Of a DNA stretch of 64,000 bases, positions 50,045 through 58,693 are shown piece by piece (position 1 is the stretch's first letter; the number at the start of each line of letters is the position of its first letter). The translations under genes were made by a program, and so were the position numbers. This DNA comes from DASCOT01 sp965197275 (lineage in GTDB: Bacteria > Acidobacteriota > UBA890 > WLXD01), in assembly GCA_965197275.1 (NCBI GenBank), contig CBDAMQ010000034.1, positions 310,001 to 374,000 of the forward strand, given 5' to 3'. Under the pieces are notes generated by a model. It did no database searches, was not told the DNA's origin, and saw only the letters and a program-made list of their open reading frames with translations.

Positions 50045-50863
50045 ATGAGCAACTTCTACGAGATCCTCGTGATCGTGTCTCCCGACGAGACCGACGAGGG
50101 AGTCGACGCGGTCACCGGCGGATTGCGGCAGCAGCTTGCCGCCTCCGGTGGCGAGGTTGTCAACGTCGAGAGGTGGGGCCGTCGCAAGCTCGCCTATCCC
50201 ATCGGCAAGCACGCCGAAGGTGTCTACCTGCTGATCCACGTCAAAGGGGACGTTGCCTTACCCGCTGCGTTCCGCGGATACACCAAGATTCGCGAGTCGA
50301 TCCTGCGGGAAATGGTGGTCCGTCTGACTGAGACGCACGAGACAGCCATCCGAGAGGCGCTGTTGGAGAAAGGGCCGGAGGACCAGGCGTTGGCGACGGC
50401 GCAAATGGAAGCTGCCGAGGAACGCGCCGCCGCCAAGCGTGCCGAGGCGGCGACATCGGTTTCCGATCGCGAGGAAGCGACCGAGTCTCCGGACGCGGCT
50501 GTCGACGGCGATGAAACAGGTGTGGTCGCCGAGCCCGCTGCCGCAGACGAGCCTGCAGCCTCCGACGTGATCGCCTCCGATGATACGGACGATGAGTCGG
50601 CAGCTGATACGGACGATGAGTCGGCAGCTGATACGGACGATGAGTCGGCAGCTGATACGGACGATGAGTCGGTGGCTGATACGGACGATGAGTCGGTGGC
50701 TGATACGGACGATGAGTCGGTGGCTGATACGGACGATGAGTCGGTGGCTGATACGGACGATGAGTCGGCAGTTGATACGGATGAAGAGCCGGAAGCTGAA
50801 GCGCTGTCGGCTGATGACAGTCCCGATGACGGCGCCGAACACGAACCCGGGAAGGAGGACTGA
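50045..50863 (+). CDS. rpsF: 30S ribosomal protein S6 with repetitive acidic C-terminal extension
   Basis: 272 residues; start ATG 50045 has GAGAGGAG upstream. Residues 1-95 are ordinary S6 (FYEILVIVSPDETDEGVD, WGRRKLAYPIGKHAEGVYLL). S6 is normally 95-135 residues; here an Ala/Glu/Asp-rich extension of ~150 follows, including eight DTDDES(A/V)(A/V) octapeptides and one degenerate unit. The extension is encoded by a near-perfect 24-bp minisatellite. rpsR follows after three bases, and rplI after that. Confidence 0.96.
   Translation: MSNFYEILVIVSPDETDEGVDAVTGGLRQQLAASGGEVVNVERWGRRKLAYPIGKHAEGVYLLIHVKGDVALPAAFRGYTKIRESILREMVVRLTETHETAIREALLEKGPEDQALATAQMEAAEERAAAKRAEAATSVSDREEATESPDAAVDGDETGVVAEPAAADEPAASDVIASDDTDDESAADTDDESAADTDDESAADTDDESVADTDDESVADTDDESVADTDDESVADTDDESAVDTDEEPEAEALSADDSPDDGAEHEPGKED
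50582..50797 (+). repeat. 24-bp in-frame minisatellite in rpsF
   Basis: Nine consecutive 24-base units, eight nearly identical (50582-50773, DTDDES plus two Ala/Val) and one diverged (50774-50797, DTDEEPEA). Units 1-3 carry GCAGCT, 4-7 GTGGCT and 8 GCAGTT after the DTDDES block, showing recent block duplications. Copy number is likely to vary between strains. Confidence 0.95.
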
Positions 50864-50866
50864 GCG

Positions 50867-51091
50867 ATGCGCTCCTTTCGTCCACGACGCAAGAAGGTCA
50901 GCAAGCTCACGAAGTCGAACGCGCAATACGTCGACTACAAGGACGTCGAGCTACTGAGGCAGTACATCGACCCCCGCGGCAAGATCATTCCGCGTCGGAC
51001 GAACGGCAACTCTGCGCGCCATCAGCGCATGCTGACGCGAGCTGTGAAGCGTGCGCGCTACATGGCACTGTTGCCATACGTCTCTGAGTGA
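50867..51091 (+). CDS. rpsR: 30S ribosomal protein S18
   Basis: 74 residues, zinc-free form (no Cys). YVDYKDVELLRQYIDPRGKI and RRTNGNSARHQRMLTRAVKRARYMALLPY are the whole S18 signature. Forms a heterodimer with S6 on the 30S platform. Confidence 0.98.
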   Translation: MRSFRPRRKKVSKLTKSNAQYVDYKDVELLRQYIDPRGKIIPRRTNGNSARHQRMLTRAVKRARYMALLPYVSE

Positions 51092-51149
51092 GGCCACCGA
51101 CAGCCGAGCCGCATAGCCGCCGGCTGCCGGACTCATCGAGGACACGACT

Positions 51150-51737
51150 ATGAAGCTGATTCTGAGAGCGAGCGTTACCCATTTGGGCGAGCCGGGTGAT
51201 CTCGTAGAAGTGAAGAAAGGGTACGCACGCAACTACCTGCTCCCGAAGCAACTCGCCATTCGTGCCACGGACGCCAACGTCCGCTCGATCGATCATGAGC
51301 TGACGAAGCTTCGTGCCGAGGCTGCTGAGAAGCGTGCGCAAGCCGAGATCGTCGCGAAGTCGCTCGCTGATGTGTCGTTGGCCTTTCAACGCAAGGTGGC
51401 GGATATCGGAGCGGGAACGCTTTACGGGTCGGTAAGCGTCGCCGATATCGGCGATGAGTTGGAGGAGCGCGGCTTCGCGATCCAGAAGGGCGAGATTCAC
51501 CTCGAGCAACCGATCAAGCATCTCGGTGAGTACGATGTGGCACTGTCGTTGGCGCATGGCGTTGCGGCGTCGGTGCACGTGACGGTGACCGGAGAAGACG
51601 GAGCCGCAGAGGCCGCTGCCCCGTCCGCTGCGGTCAGCGACGTCGTCGAGAGCGAAGAACTTGCTTCAGACGAGGATGCAGCGCCTGCTGCCGACCCGGC
51701 AGCCGACGAGGTTCCTTCCGAAGACGCCGACGTCTGA
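51150..51737 (+). CDS. rplI: 50S ribosomal protein L9
   Basis: 195 residues. The N-domain MKLILRASVTHLGEPGDLVE, VKKGYARNYLLPKQLA and the C-domain LYGSVSVADIGDELEERGF are typical; the normal protein ends near HVTVTGEDG. The final ~45 residues are an Ala/Asp/Glu tail like those on S6 and L25. Usually followed by dnaB; here three other genes come between. Confidence 0.97.
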   Translation: MKLILRASVTHLGEPGDLVEVKKGYARNYLLPKQLAIRATDANVRSIDHELTKLRAEAAEKRAQAEIVAKSLADVSLAFQRKVADIGAGTLYGSVSVADIGDELEERGFAIQKGEIHLEQPIKHLGEYDVALSLAHGVAASVHVTVTGEDGAAEAAAPSAAVSDVVESEELASDEDAAPAADPAADEVPSEDADV

Positions 51738-51858
51738 GTATCGGCGCAGGTGTCTTGCAACGCGCCACGGTGACGGACATCGGCGAAGTGCTCGCACGTG
51801 GTGGCCCGGCTACGGCGATCGCTGTTCGTGCCATGACGCTCAAGTGGAGGGTGCGGCG

Positions 51859-53679
51859 ATGAACATCCTCGGAATCTCGGCCTTCTACCACGACTCGGCG
51901 GCGTGCCTGGTGCGCGACGACACCATCGTGGCGGCGGCCCAAGAGGAGCGCTTCACGCGCAAGAAGCACGACTTCCGCTTCCCCGCCCACGCAATCGAGT
52001 ATTGCCTGCGGGCCGGCAAGATCGACGCCGCAGACCTCGATGCGGTCGCCTTCTACGATAAGCCGTGGAGCAAGTTCGAGCGGCTGCTGGAGACCTATCT
52101 GGCGTTTGCACCGCAGGGCGTCGCTTCGTTTCTGAAGGCGATGCCGCTGTGGCTCAAGCAGAAGCTCTGGATGGGCGAACTGATCGCCAAAGAAACCGGT
52201 TTCGAGGGCGACATGCTCTACCCCGAGCACCACCAGTCGCACGCCGCCTCGGCCTTCTTCCCATCGCCCTTCGAATCGGCGGCCATCTTGACGATGGACG
52301 GCGTAGGCGAGTGGGCGACGGCCTCGTGGGGCGCCGGCGTGGACAACAGCATCGAGCTCTCCGCCGAGCTCAGGTTCCCCCACAGTCTGGGCCTGCTGTA
52401 TACGGCGTTCACCTACTACACCGGCTTCCGGGTGAACTCCGGAGAGTACAAGGTCATGGGCCTGGCGCCCTACGGTGAGCCGAAGTACGTCGACTTGATC
52501 CTCGACGAGTTGATGGACTTACGCGACGACGGTTCCTTCCGCCTCGACATGAAGTACTTCAACTACTGTCAGGGCCTCACCATGACGTCGGAGGCGTTCC
52601 ACGATCTCTTCGGTGCGCCGCCGCGCCAGCCAGAGAGCGAGCTCACCCAGCGCGAGATGGACCTGGCGCGGTCCGTCCAGGACGTCTGCGAGGAAGTGAT
52701 GCTACGCATGGCGCGACACGTCCGAGCCGAGACCGGCGAGCGCAACCTCGTGATGGCCGGCGGCGTGGCCTTAAACTGCGTCGGCAACGGCAAGATTCTG
52801 CGCGCTGGCATCTTCGACGATATCTGGATTCAGCCCGCCGCCGGAGACGCCGGCGGCGCCTTGGGCGCGGCGCTTTTCGCAGCCCACCAGATTCATGCAG
52901 TGCCACGCTACACAGCAGCCGGCGGCCGCGACCTGCAGAGCGGCTCCTACCTGGGACCGTCATGGACCGGAGAGGAGATCGAGGCGTGGCTGCTCGAGCA
53001 GGGTCACCCGTACGAGCGTCACACCGAAGAGACGATCCCGGGCGTCGCCGCCTACGAGCTGGCGGCCGGGCATGTGGTCGGCTGGTTCAGTGGGCGCATG
53101 GAGTTCGGACCGCGAGCGCTAGGGGCTCGAAGCATCGTCGGTGACTCCCGCGATCGGGAGATGCAGCGCAAGCTCAACCTCAAGATCAAGTATCGCGAGT
53201 CATTCCGACCTTTCGCGCCCAGCTGTCTGGTAGAGGATGTGTCGGAGTACTTCGAGCTCGACAGGCCCTCTCCGTACATGTTGCTGGTCGCGCCCGTCCG
53301 GGAGGAGCGTCGAGTCCCGATGACAGCCGAGCAGACGCGGTTGTTCGGTATCAGCAAGTTGAACGTCCCGCGATCAGATATCCCGGCGGTTACGCACGTC
53401 GACTACTCAGCCCGTGTGCAGACGGTCGACGCACGAGACCACGCGCAGTACCACCGGCTGATCGAAGAGTTCAAGGAGCGCACCGGGTACGGCATCATCG
53501 TCAACACGTCGTTCAATGTTCGCGGCGAGCCGATCGTGTGTACGCCGCAGGATGCCTATCTCTGCTTCATGCGCACCGAGATGGACATTCTAGTGATGCA
53601 GGATTGCGTGCTGAAGAAATCCGACCAGCCGGCTCTCGGGGACGATGTGGACTGGCGTGACCTCTACGAGCTGGACTAG
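51859..53679 (+). CDS. NodU/TobZ-family O-carbamoyltransferase
   Basis: 606 residues from ATG 51859 (upstream GGAGGGTGCGGCG); the longer frame to 51661 is not supported. ILGISAFYHDSAACLVRD opens the actin-like fold; EHHQSHAASAFF and MDGVGEWATAS, NSGEYKVMGLAPYGEP, MAGGVALNCVGNGK and the C-terminal FGPRALGARSIVGD, FRPFAPSCL, NTSFNVRGEPIVCTPQDA are carbamoyltransferase landmarks. It would transfer carbamoyl to a sugar or alcohol, in surface glycan or natural product work. Followed by SxtJ and DUF5989 membrane proteins. Confidence 0.95.
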   Translation: MNILGISAFYHDSAACLVRDDTIVAAAQEERFTRKKHDFRFPAHAIEYCLRAGKIDAADLDAVAFYDKPWSKFERLLETYLAFAPQGVASFLKAMPLWLKQKLWMGELIAKETGFEGDMLYPEHHQSHAASAFFPSPFESAAILTMDGVGEWATASWGAGVDNSIELSAELRFPHSLGLLYTAFTYYTGFRVNSGEYKVMGLAPYGEPKYVDLILDELMDLRDDGSFRLDMKYFNYCQGLTMTSEAFHDLFGAPPRQPESELTQREMDLARSVQDVCEEVMLRMARHVRAETGERNLVMAGGVALNCVGNGKILRAGIFDDIWIQPAAGDAGGALGAALFAAHQIHAVPRYTAAGGRDLQSGSYLGPSWTGEEIEAWLLEQGHPYERHTEETIPGVAAYELAAGHVVGWFSGRMEFGPRALGARSIVGDSRDREMQRKLNLKIKYRESFRPFAPSCLVEDVSEYFELDRPSPYMLLVAPVREERRVPMTAEQTRLFGISKLNVPRSDIPAVTHVDYSARVQTVDARDHAQYHRLIEEFKERTGYGIIVNTSFNVRGEPIVCTPQDAYLCFMRTEMDILVMQDCVLKKSDQPALGDDVDWRDLYELD

Positions 53680-53685
53680 CTAAAC

Positions 53686-54090
53686 GTGGCCAAGCGAAAG
53701 CAAGAAACCGACGCGCAACGCTTGCGGAAGTTCGGCATCGTGATGGCCGTCGCCTTCGCAGCGATCGGATCATTGCTACTTTGGCGGGCGCGGGCGACGG
53801 GGCCTTATCTGTTGTACGTCGCCGCGGCGTTCCTCGTCGTCGGGCTGGTCGTGCCTCGCGTGCTGGCGCCGATCGAGCGCCTGTGGATGGCGCTGGCCCG
53901 GGTTCTGCAGGTGATTGTGACAACGCTGATCTTGACGCTGACCTTTTACGTCGTCATGACCCCGCTGGGCTTCTTGATGCGCCTGTCCGGCAAGGACCTT
54001 CTGGGCATGCGACGAGATCCCGACGCGGAGAGCTACTGGGTTCCGGTGGAACCGGATGGCCCCACGTCGCGTCCGGACAAGCCCTACTGA
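53686..54090 (+). CDS. SxtJ-like membrane protein
   Basis: 134 residues from a GTG start. Three hydrophobic segments (about 15-35, 40-60, 70-95) and the end SGKDLLGMRRDPDAESYWVPVE match SxtJ-family proteins, first seen in the saxitoxin cluster and often next to NodU-type carbamoyltransferases. Function is unknown; linkage suggests that it anchors or assists the carbamoyltransferase. Confidence 0.8.
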   Translation: MAKRKQETDAQRLRKFGIVMAVAFAAIGSLLLWRARATGPYLLYVAAAFLVVGLVVPRVLAPIERLWMALARVLQVIVTTLILTLTFYVVMTPLGFLMRLSGKDLLGMRRDPDAESYWVPVEPDGPTSRPDKPY

Positions 54091-54168
54091 GCATGGGCCG
54101 CGAAAGCCCCGGGCGATGCTGGTATTCTCCGTGACGGACAGCAGTACGTTGGAGCAGGAGGTATAGGG

Positions 54169-54318
54169 ATGTCGAGGCTAGGACTCATCTGGGGTTTTCT
54201 GAGATCCCGAAAGAAGTGGTGGCTCACCCCCATCGTGGTGTTCCTCGTGATGCTGAGCCTGTTGATCGTGCTATCTGAAGGCTCTGCCGTCGCCCCGTTC
54301 ATCTATGCGCTCTTCTAG
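54169..54318 (+). CDS. Small membrane protein, DUF5989 family
   Basis: 49 residues, MSRLGLIWGFLRSRKKWWLT at the N-terminus, then a single membrane helix (IVVFLVMLSLLIVL) and SAVAPFIYALF at the end. A strong ribosome site GGAGCAGGAGG ends 8 bases before the ATG. The FLRxRKKWWLTPI pattern and the carbamoyltransferase-SxtJ neighbours identify DUF5989. It is the third gene of the cassette. Confidence 0.85.
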   Translation: MSRLGLIWGFLRSRKKWWLTPIVVFLVMLSLLIVLSEGSAVAPFIYALF

Positions 54319-54373
54319 CGCGTGGCGTGAGTCAGATCTCACGCGTGCCACCCCGTAGCGTCGGAGAGCGATC

Positions 54374-55723
54374 TTGCCGCAGGAGGTCACCACCGAGCGC
54401 TCGCTGCCTCACAACGTAGAGGTAGAGCGCTCGATCCTCGGCGCCGTGCTGCTCGACAACCAAGCCCTGAACGCCGCCGCCCAGGTGCTCTCCCCAGATG
54501 ACTTCTTCAGTGATGCCAATCGGCTGATCTATGAAGCCATGGCGTGGTTGTCGGAGCGTTCCGAGGCTATCGACACGGTGACCCTGCGCGAGGAGCTCGT
54601 GCGCCGTGATGTCCTGGAGCGCGCCGGCGGAGCGGCGTATATCTCGAGTCTGATCGACGGGTTACCGGCGGCCGCCAACGTCGATCAGTACGCCCGCATC
54701 ATCAAAGACAAGGCGGCGCTGCGGAATCTCATCGGGGCGTCGAACTCCATCATCCGTATGGCCCTAGAGGGCGCTATCGAGACGGATGACTTGTTGGATC
54801 GCGCCGAGCATTCGATCTTCGCTATCAGCGAGAGCAAAATCCGGCGCGGATTCCTGTCGGTTCGCGACGTCGCCTTCGACGCCATGAAGGAAATCGAAGA
54901 GCTGATGGAGCGCGGCGACTATGTCACCGGTGTTCCCACCGGTTTCAAACGACTCGATGCGCTGACCGCCGGTTTGCAGCAGGGCGACCTGGTGATCCTG
55001 GCGGGCCGTCCCTCGATGGGTAAGACAGCGCTGGCACTCAACGTCGCCCAACATGTGGCGCTCGAAGCCAGCGGCACCGTCGGGGTGTTCTCACTGGAGA
55101 TGTCCGTACAGCAGGTGATCCGCAGGTTGGTCACCGCTGTGGCTCAGGTAGATGCGCACAAGCTCGCCACCGGGTTCCTGTCGAGCGGTGACAAGGACCG
55201 CTTGCTCGATGGTTTGCACAAGCTGTCCGAGACCAAGATATTCATTGACGACTCTGCCTCCCTCACGGCTCTCGAGATGCGCGCGAAAGCCCGCCGGCTG
55301 AAGGCCGAGCATGGGCTTGATCTGCTGATCGTCGACTACCTGCAGCTGGTTCGCGGCAGCATCCGGACCGATAACCGCAACCTCGAACTCGGCGAGATCT
55401 CACGCTCGCTCAAGGCGCTTGCGAAGGAACTGCAGGTCCCCGTATTGGCTTTGTCGCAGCTGTCGCGAGCGACCGAGACACGGTCCGGCCACCGCCCGCA
55501 GCTGTCGGATCTGCGCGAGTCCGGCAACCTCGAGCAGGACGCCGACGTGGTGGCGTTCATCTTTCGTCCCGAGGTTTACAACCAGGAAGACCCAGAGCTC
55601 GAGGGCCTCGCGGAGCTGATCATCGCTAAGCAGCGGAACGGCCCGATCGGTAGCGTCCCGCTCGCCTTTCTGAAGCCCTACACCCTGTTCAGGGATCGCG
55701 CCGATAGCGGGGGCACCTACTGA
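54374..55723 (+). CDS. dnaB: Replicative DNA helicase
   Basis: 449 residues, most likely from the TTG at 54374 with GGAG seven bases upstream. N-terminal LPHNVEVERSILGAVLLDNQ, Walker A AGRPSMGKTALALNVA, Walker B DLLIVDYLQL and RESGNLEQDADVV are complete. No intein. It unwinds DNA at the fork. rplI-dnaB-alr is the usual order; here the cassette intervenes. Confidence 0.97.
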   Translation: MPQEVTTERSLPHNVEVERSILGAVLLDNQALNAAAQVLSPDDFFSDANRLIYEAMAWLSERSEAIDTVTLREELVRRDVLERAGGAAYISSLIDGLPAAANVDQYARIIKDKAALRNLIGASNSIIRMALEGAIETDDLLDRAEHSIFAISESKIRRGFLSVRDVAFDAMKEIEELMERGDYVTGVPTGFKRLDALTAGLQQGDLVILAGRPSMGKTALALNVAQHVALEASGTVGVFSLEMSVQQVIRRLVTAVAQVDAHKLATGFLSSGDKDRLLDGLHKLSETKIFIDDSASLTALEMRAKARRLKAEHGLDLLIVDYLQLVRGSIRTDNRNLELGEISRSLKALAKELQVPVLALSQLSRATETRSGHRPQLSDLRESGNLEQDADVVAFIFRPEVYNQEDPELEGLAELIIAKQRNGPIGSVPLAFLKPYTLFRDRADSGGTY

Positions 55724-55759
55724 TCGGTGCGCCACCGAGCGCGCAGCTAACATAGGCGC

Positions 55760-57094
55760 ATGCGCGAAGCTCCCTCGCCGATGCCCAGCTCCTGCCGGCC
55801 GACCGTAGCCGAGATCGATCTGGCCACCTGCGTGCACAATCTCCGTCGCCTACGCGACAAGGTCGGCGCCATCGACATCTGGCCGGTGGTCAAGGCCGAC
55901 GCGTACGGACATGGAGCCACCGCCGTCGCCGCCGCGCTGTGCGCCGAGCGCGTCGCCGGATTCTGCGTGGCGACGGCGAGCGAAGGGCGCCAGCTTCGCC
56001 AGGCAGGCATCGAAACGCCGATCCTGGTGATGGCGGGGCTCGCCGCGTCGACTCCCGAAGACGCCTTTCGAATGGTTGTCGAATATGGTCTCGCCGCCGG
56101 GATACAGGATGCCTCCACCGGTGCACAACTGGCCGACATCGCCGGCGAGCTCGGTATCGGCCCAGCCTCCGTTCATCTGAAGGTGGACACAGGTATGGGC
56201 CGGCTCGGTATCGTTCCGGACCAGGTCACCCACCTGGCGCGGGCTTTGGCCGACGAGCCGACGCTGTCGTTCGACGGTCTGTTCTCGAATCTCGCCAGCG
56301 GCGACAGCTTCTTGGACTCGGATCCAGGGTTCGACTTCGCACGGCAGCAGATCGACATCTTCGATCAGATATGCGCCGTTCTGGAGCAGGACGACATCCT
56401 GCCGGCGAATCGAACGCTGGCGAACAGCGCCAGTCTGATGCACCACCCCGAGTCGTGGCAGGGCCCGACGTGTACCGGGGTACGGCCGGGCCTGGCTATC
56501 TACGGTGCCTCCCTGACCCCCGGGAAGGGAATCGCTGACCTGCATCCAGCGATGCGGCTGGTGACCGCGATCACGGCGATCCGCCACCTTCCGAAGGGCG
56601 TCACCGTGGGGTACGGGATGACCGCTACGACCTACAGAAACACCCGAGTGGCGGCGTTGCCGCTGGGATACCATGACGGTATTCCGCGTGCCCTCAGCAA
56701 CCGTGGCTGGGTATCGGTGGCCGGCCAGCGCGCGCCGATCATCGGCAGAATCAGCATGGATCTCACTCTCGTCGACGTTACCGATGTGTCCGCAGCTCGG
56801 GTCGGCGACGAAGTTGTCGTGTTCGGTACCGTTGATCCTGCGCTCGTGGTCGACGAGGAGGTCAAGGCCGAGGGGTACTCTGACACCCTGGCGGCGGCGG
56901 TGGCGGCCGCCGACGAGGCCGATACCACGCCGGTAGCCGTCCCGGACGCCGAAACGGCGGCATGCATCAGCGTGGAAGAGGTCGCCGAGTGGGCCGGGAC
57001 GATCCCACACGAGATCCTGTGCAGGGTCGGCTCCAGAGTGCCCCGCCGTTACTCCAGAACCGACGGAATCTCCGCCACGGACGACGCGCGATGA
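55760..57094 (+). CDS. alr: Alanine racemase
   Basis: 444 residues, longer than the usual ~370. The PLP lysine is in WPVVKADAYGHG, the second catalytic Tyr in GYGMTATTYRNT, and the C-terminus IPHEILCRVGSRVPR is typical. About 45 residues rich in Ala, Asp and Glu (PALVVDEEVKAEGY...TTPVAVPD) are inserted between VVVFG and ISVEEVAEWAG, at the surface before the last strand-helix pair. It makes D-Ala for peptidoglycan. Overlaps mlaE by four bases. Confidence 0.96.
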   Translation: MREAPSPMPSSCRPTVAEIDLATCVHNLRRLRDKVGAIDIWPVVKADAYGHGATAVAAALCAERVAGFCVATASEGRQLRQAGIETPILVMAGLAASTPEDAFRMVVEYGLAAGIQDASTGAQLADIAGELGIGPASVHLKVDTGMGRLGIVPDQVTHLARALADEPTLSFDGLFSNLASGDSFLDSDPGFDFARQQIDIFDQICAVLEQDDILPANRTLANSASLMHHPESWQGPTCTGVRPGLAIYGASLTPGKGIADLHPAMRLVTAITAIRHLPKGVTVGYGMTATTYRNTRVAALPLGYHDGIPRALSNRGWVSVAGQRAPIIGRISMDLTLVDVTDVSAARVGDEVVVFGTVDPALVVDEEVKAEGYSDTLAAAVAAADEADTTPVAVPDAETAACISVEEVAEWAGTIPHEILCRVGSRVPRRYSRTDGISATDDAR

Positions 57095-57876
57095 GCCGAT
57101 TCGTGGCTGGTATTGGACGGTTCGTGATCGGATTCGTCGAATCGACGGGCGAAGCCGGGCTTCTGTTTTGGTATTCGCTGGCGAGCCTGACTCGGCGACC
57201 ATGGTATCTGCGTAACTGGTTTCAACAGATGCTCGAGATCGGTAATCGCTCGCTACCGGTCATTGTCGTGACGGCCGTCTTCTCAGGAGCCGTATTCGCG
57301 TTGCAGACCTGGGAGGGGTTCGAGCAGTTCGGTGCCACGACGCTGGTGGCATTCTCGGTTGCGTTGGCGATGACGCGCGAGCTCATCCCGGTGCTGGGCT
57401 CGCTGATGGTCGCCGGGCGGGCCGGCGGGGCGATGGCGGCGGAGATCGGTACGATGCGCGTTACCGAGCAGATCGACGCCATGGAAGCGATGGCGACGGA
57501 CCCGGTGAAGTACCTCGTCGTGCCGCGTGTCGTTGCCGCGGCGACGATGCTGCCGGTAGTGGTGGTTATCGGCGACCTGCTGGGGATTCTCGGCGGCTAT
57601 ACGGTGTCCGTGTACATGAACGACGCACGGCCAACCGCCTACTGGGATGCCAGCTTCGCCTTCATTACCGTCGATGACGTTACCTCCGGGTTGATCAAAG
57701 CGTCGATCTTCGGCGTCATGATCGCGGTCTTTTCCTGCACTCGCGGCTTCAACACCAGTGGCGGCGCCGAGGGTGTCGGGCGGGCGACTACCGCTGCGGT
57801 CGTGACCAGCAGCATGGCGATCCTGGTTTCCGATTTCTTTCTTACCAAGGCGCTGCTCGTGCTATGGGACATGTGA
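57091..57876 (+). CDS. mlaE: Phospholipid-transport ABC permease MlaE
   Basis: 261 residues from the ATG overlapping the alr stop (ATGA). Five to six membrane helices, with the MlaE landmarks FSGAVFALQTWEGFEQFGA, TRELIPVLGSLMVAGRAGGA and MAAEIGTMRVTEQIDAMEAM. It is the membrane part of the Mla/MCE transporter, which moves phospholipid between the membranes. mlaF overlaps its end by 13 bases; mlaD lies 1.6 kb away beyond a minus-strand gene. Confidence 0.97.
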   Translation: MSRFVAGIGRFVIGFVESTGEAGLLFWYSLASLTRRPWYLRNWFQQMLEIGNRSLPVIVVTAVFSGAVFALQTWEGFEQFGATTLVAFSVALAMTRELIPVLGSLMVAGRAGGAMAAEIGTMRVTEQIDAMEAMATDPVKYLVVPRVVAAATMLPVVVVIGDLLGILGGYTVSVYMNDARPTAYWDASFAFITVDDVTSGLIKASIFGVMIAVFSCTRGFNTSGGAEGVGRATTAAVVTSSMAILVSDFFLTKALLVLWDM

Positions 57877-58634
57877 CCGAGAAGCCGTTCATTCGCGTTC
57901 GCGAGCTGCACAAGAGCTTCGGCGACCTGCCTGTATTGCGCGGTGTCGATCTCGATATCGCCCGCGGCGAATCGCTGGTGATCATCGGCAGCTCCGGTAC
58001 CGGCAAGAGCGTGCTGATCAAGCACATCATCGGGTTGTTGGTCCCCGACGAGGGTGAGGTGGTGGTCGATGGAGCATCGGTGTCCGGGCTCGGGCGCGAC
58101 GGCCTCTCGAAGCTGCGCCGGCGGATGGGCATGCTCTTCCAATACGCGGCGCTGTTCGATTCGATGAACGTCGGCGATAACGTCGCTTTTGCTCTCCGTC
58201 AACAGCGCAACTGGCCGGAGTCACGCGTACACGAGCGCGTGCGCGAGGTGCTCGGCTGGGTGGGTTTGAAAGGCAGCGAGGACAAGATACCGGCGGAGCT
58301 CTCCGGCGGAATGAAGAAACGCGTCGGGCTGGCGCGTGCGATCGCGCTCGACCCGGAGATCATTCTCTACGACGAGCCCACGACCGGCCTTGATCCGATT
58401 CTCGCCGACCAGATCAATGACCTGATCGTCGACCTTAACGAGCGCCTCAACGCTACTTCGCTGACCATCACTCACGACATGGTTTCCGCCTACAAGGTCG
58501 CGGATCGAATTGCGATGCTGTATCAGGGCAAGATCGAGGAAGTCGGCACGCCGCAGGAGATTCAGGAGAGTGACAATGCCGTCGTTCAGCAGTTCATCAA
58601 CGGGCGCGCCGATGGACCCATCAAGATGATGTAG
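57864..58634 (+). CDS. mlaF: Phospholipid-transport ATPase MlaF
   Basis: 256 residues. Walker A GSSGTGKSVLIKHI, Q-loop MLFQYAALFDSM, signature AELSGGMKKRVGLARA (the MlaF form), Walker B IILYDEPTTGLDP and switch TITHDM. It powers the MlaE permease. The stop codon lies in a hairpin arm shared with the convergent rfbC gene region. Confidence 0.97.
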   Translation: MGHVTEKPFIRVRELHKSFGDLPVLRGVDLDIARGESLVIIGSSGTGKSVLIKHIIGLLVPDEGEVVVDGASVSGLGRDGLSKLRRRMGMLFQYAALFDSMNVGDNVAFALRQQRNWPESRVHERVREVLGWVGLKGSEDKIPAELSGGMKKRVGLARAIALDPEIILYDEPTTGLDPILADQINDLIVDLNERLNATSLTITHDMVSAYKVADRIAMLYQGKIEEVGTPQEIQESDNAVVQQFINGRADGPIKMM

Positions 58635-58666
58635 CAGGCCCGCCACACTCTCACCACGGCCTGCTA
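58632..58666. terminator. Palindrome between mlaF and rfbC (possible bidirectional terminator)
   Basis: TAGCAGGCC (58632-58640) pairs with GGCCTGCTA (58658-58666) over nine bases with a 17-base loop, between convergent genes. The left arm includes the mlaF stop. No T-run follows on either side, so termination is only a possibility. Confidence 0.45.
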
Positions 58667-58693
58667 GCTATCCGACCTGTATCCGATCCAGGC

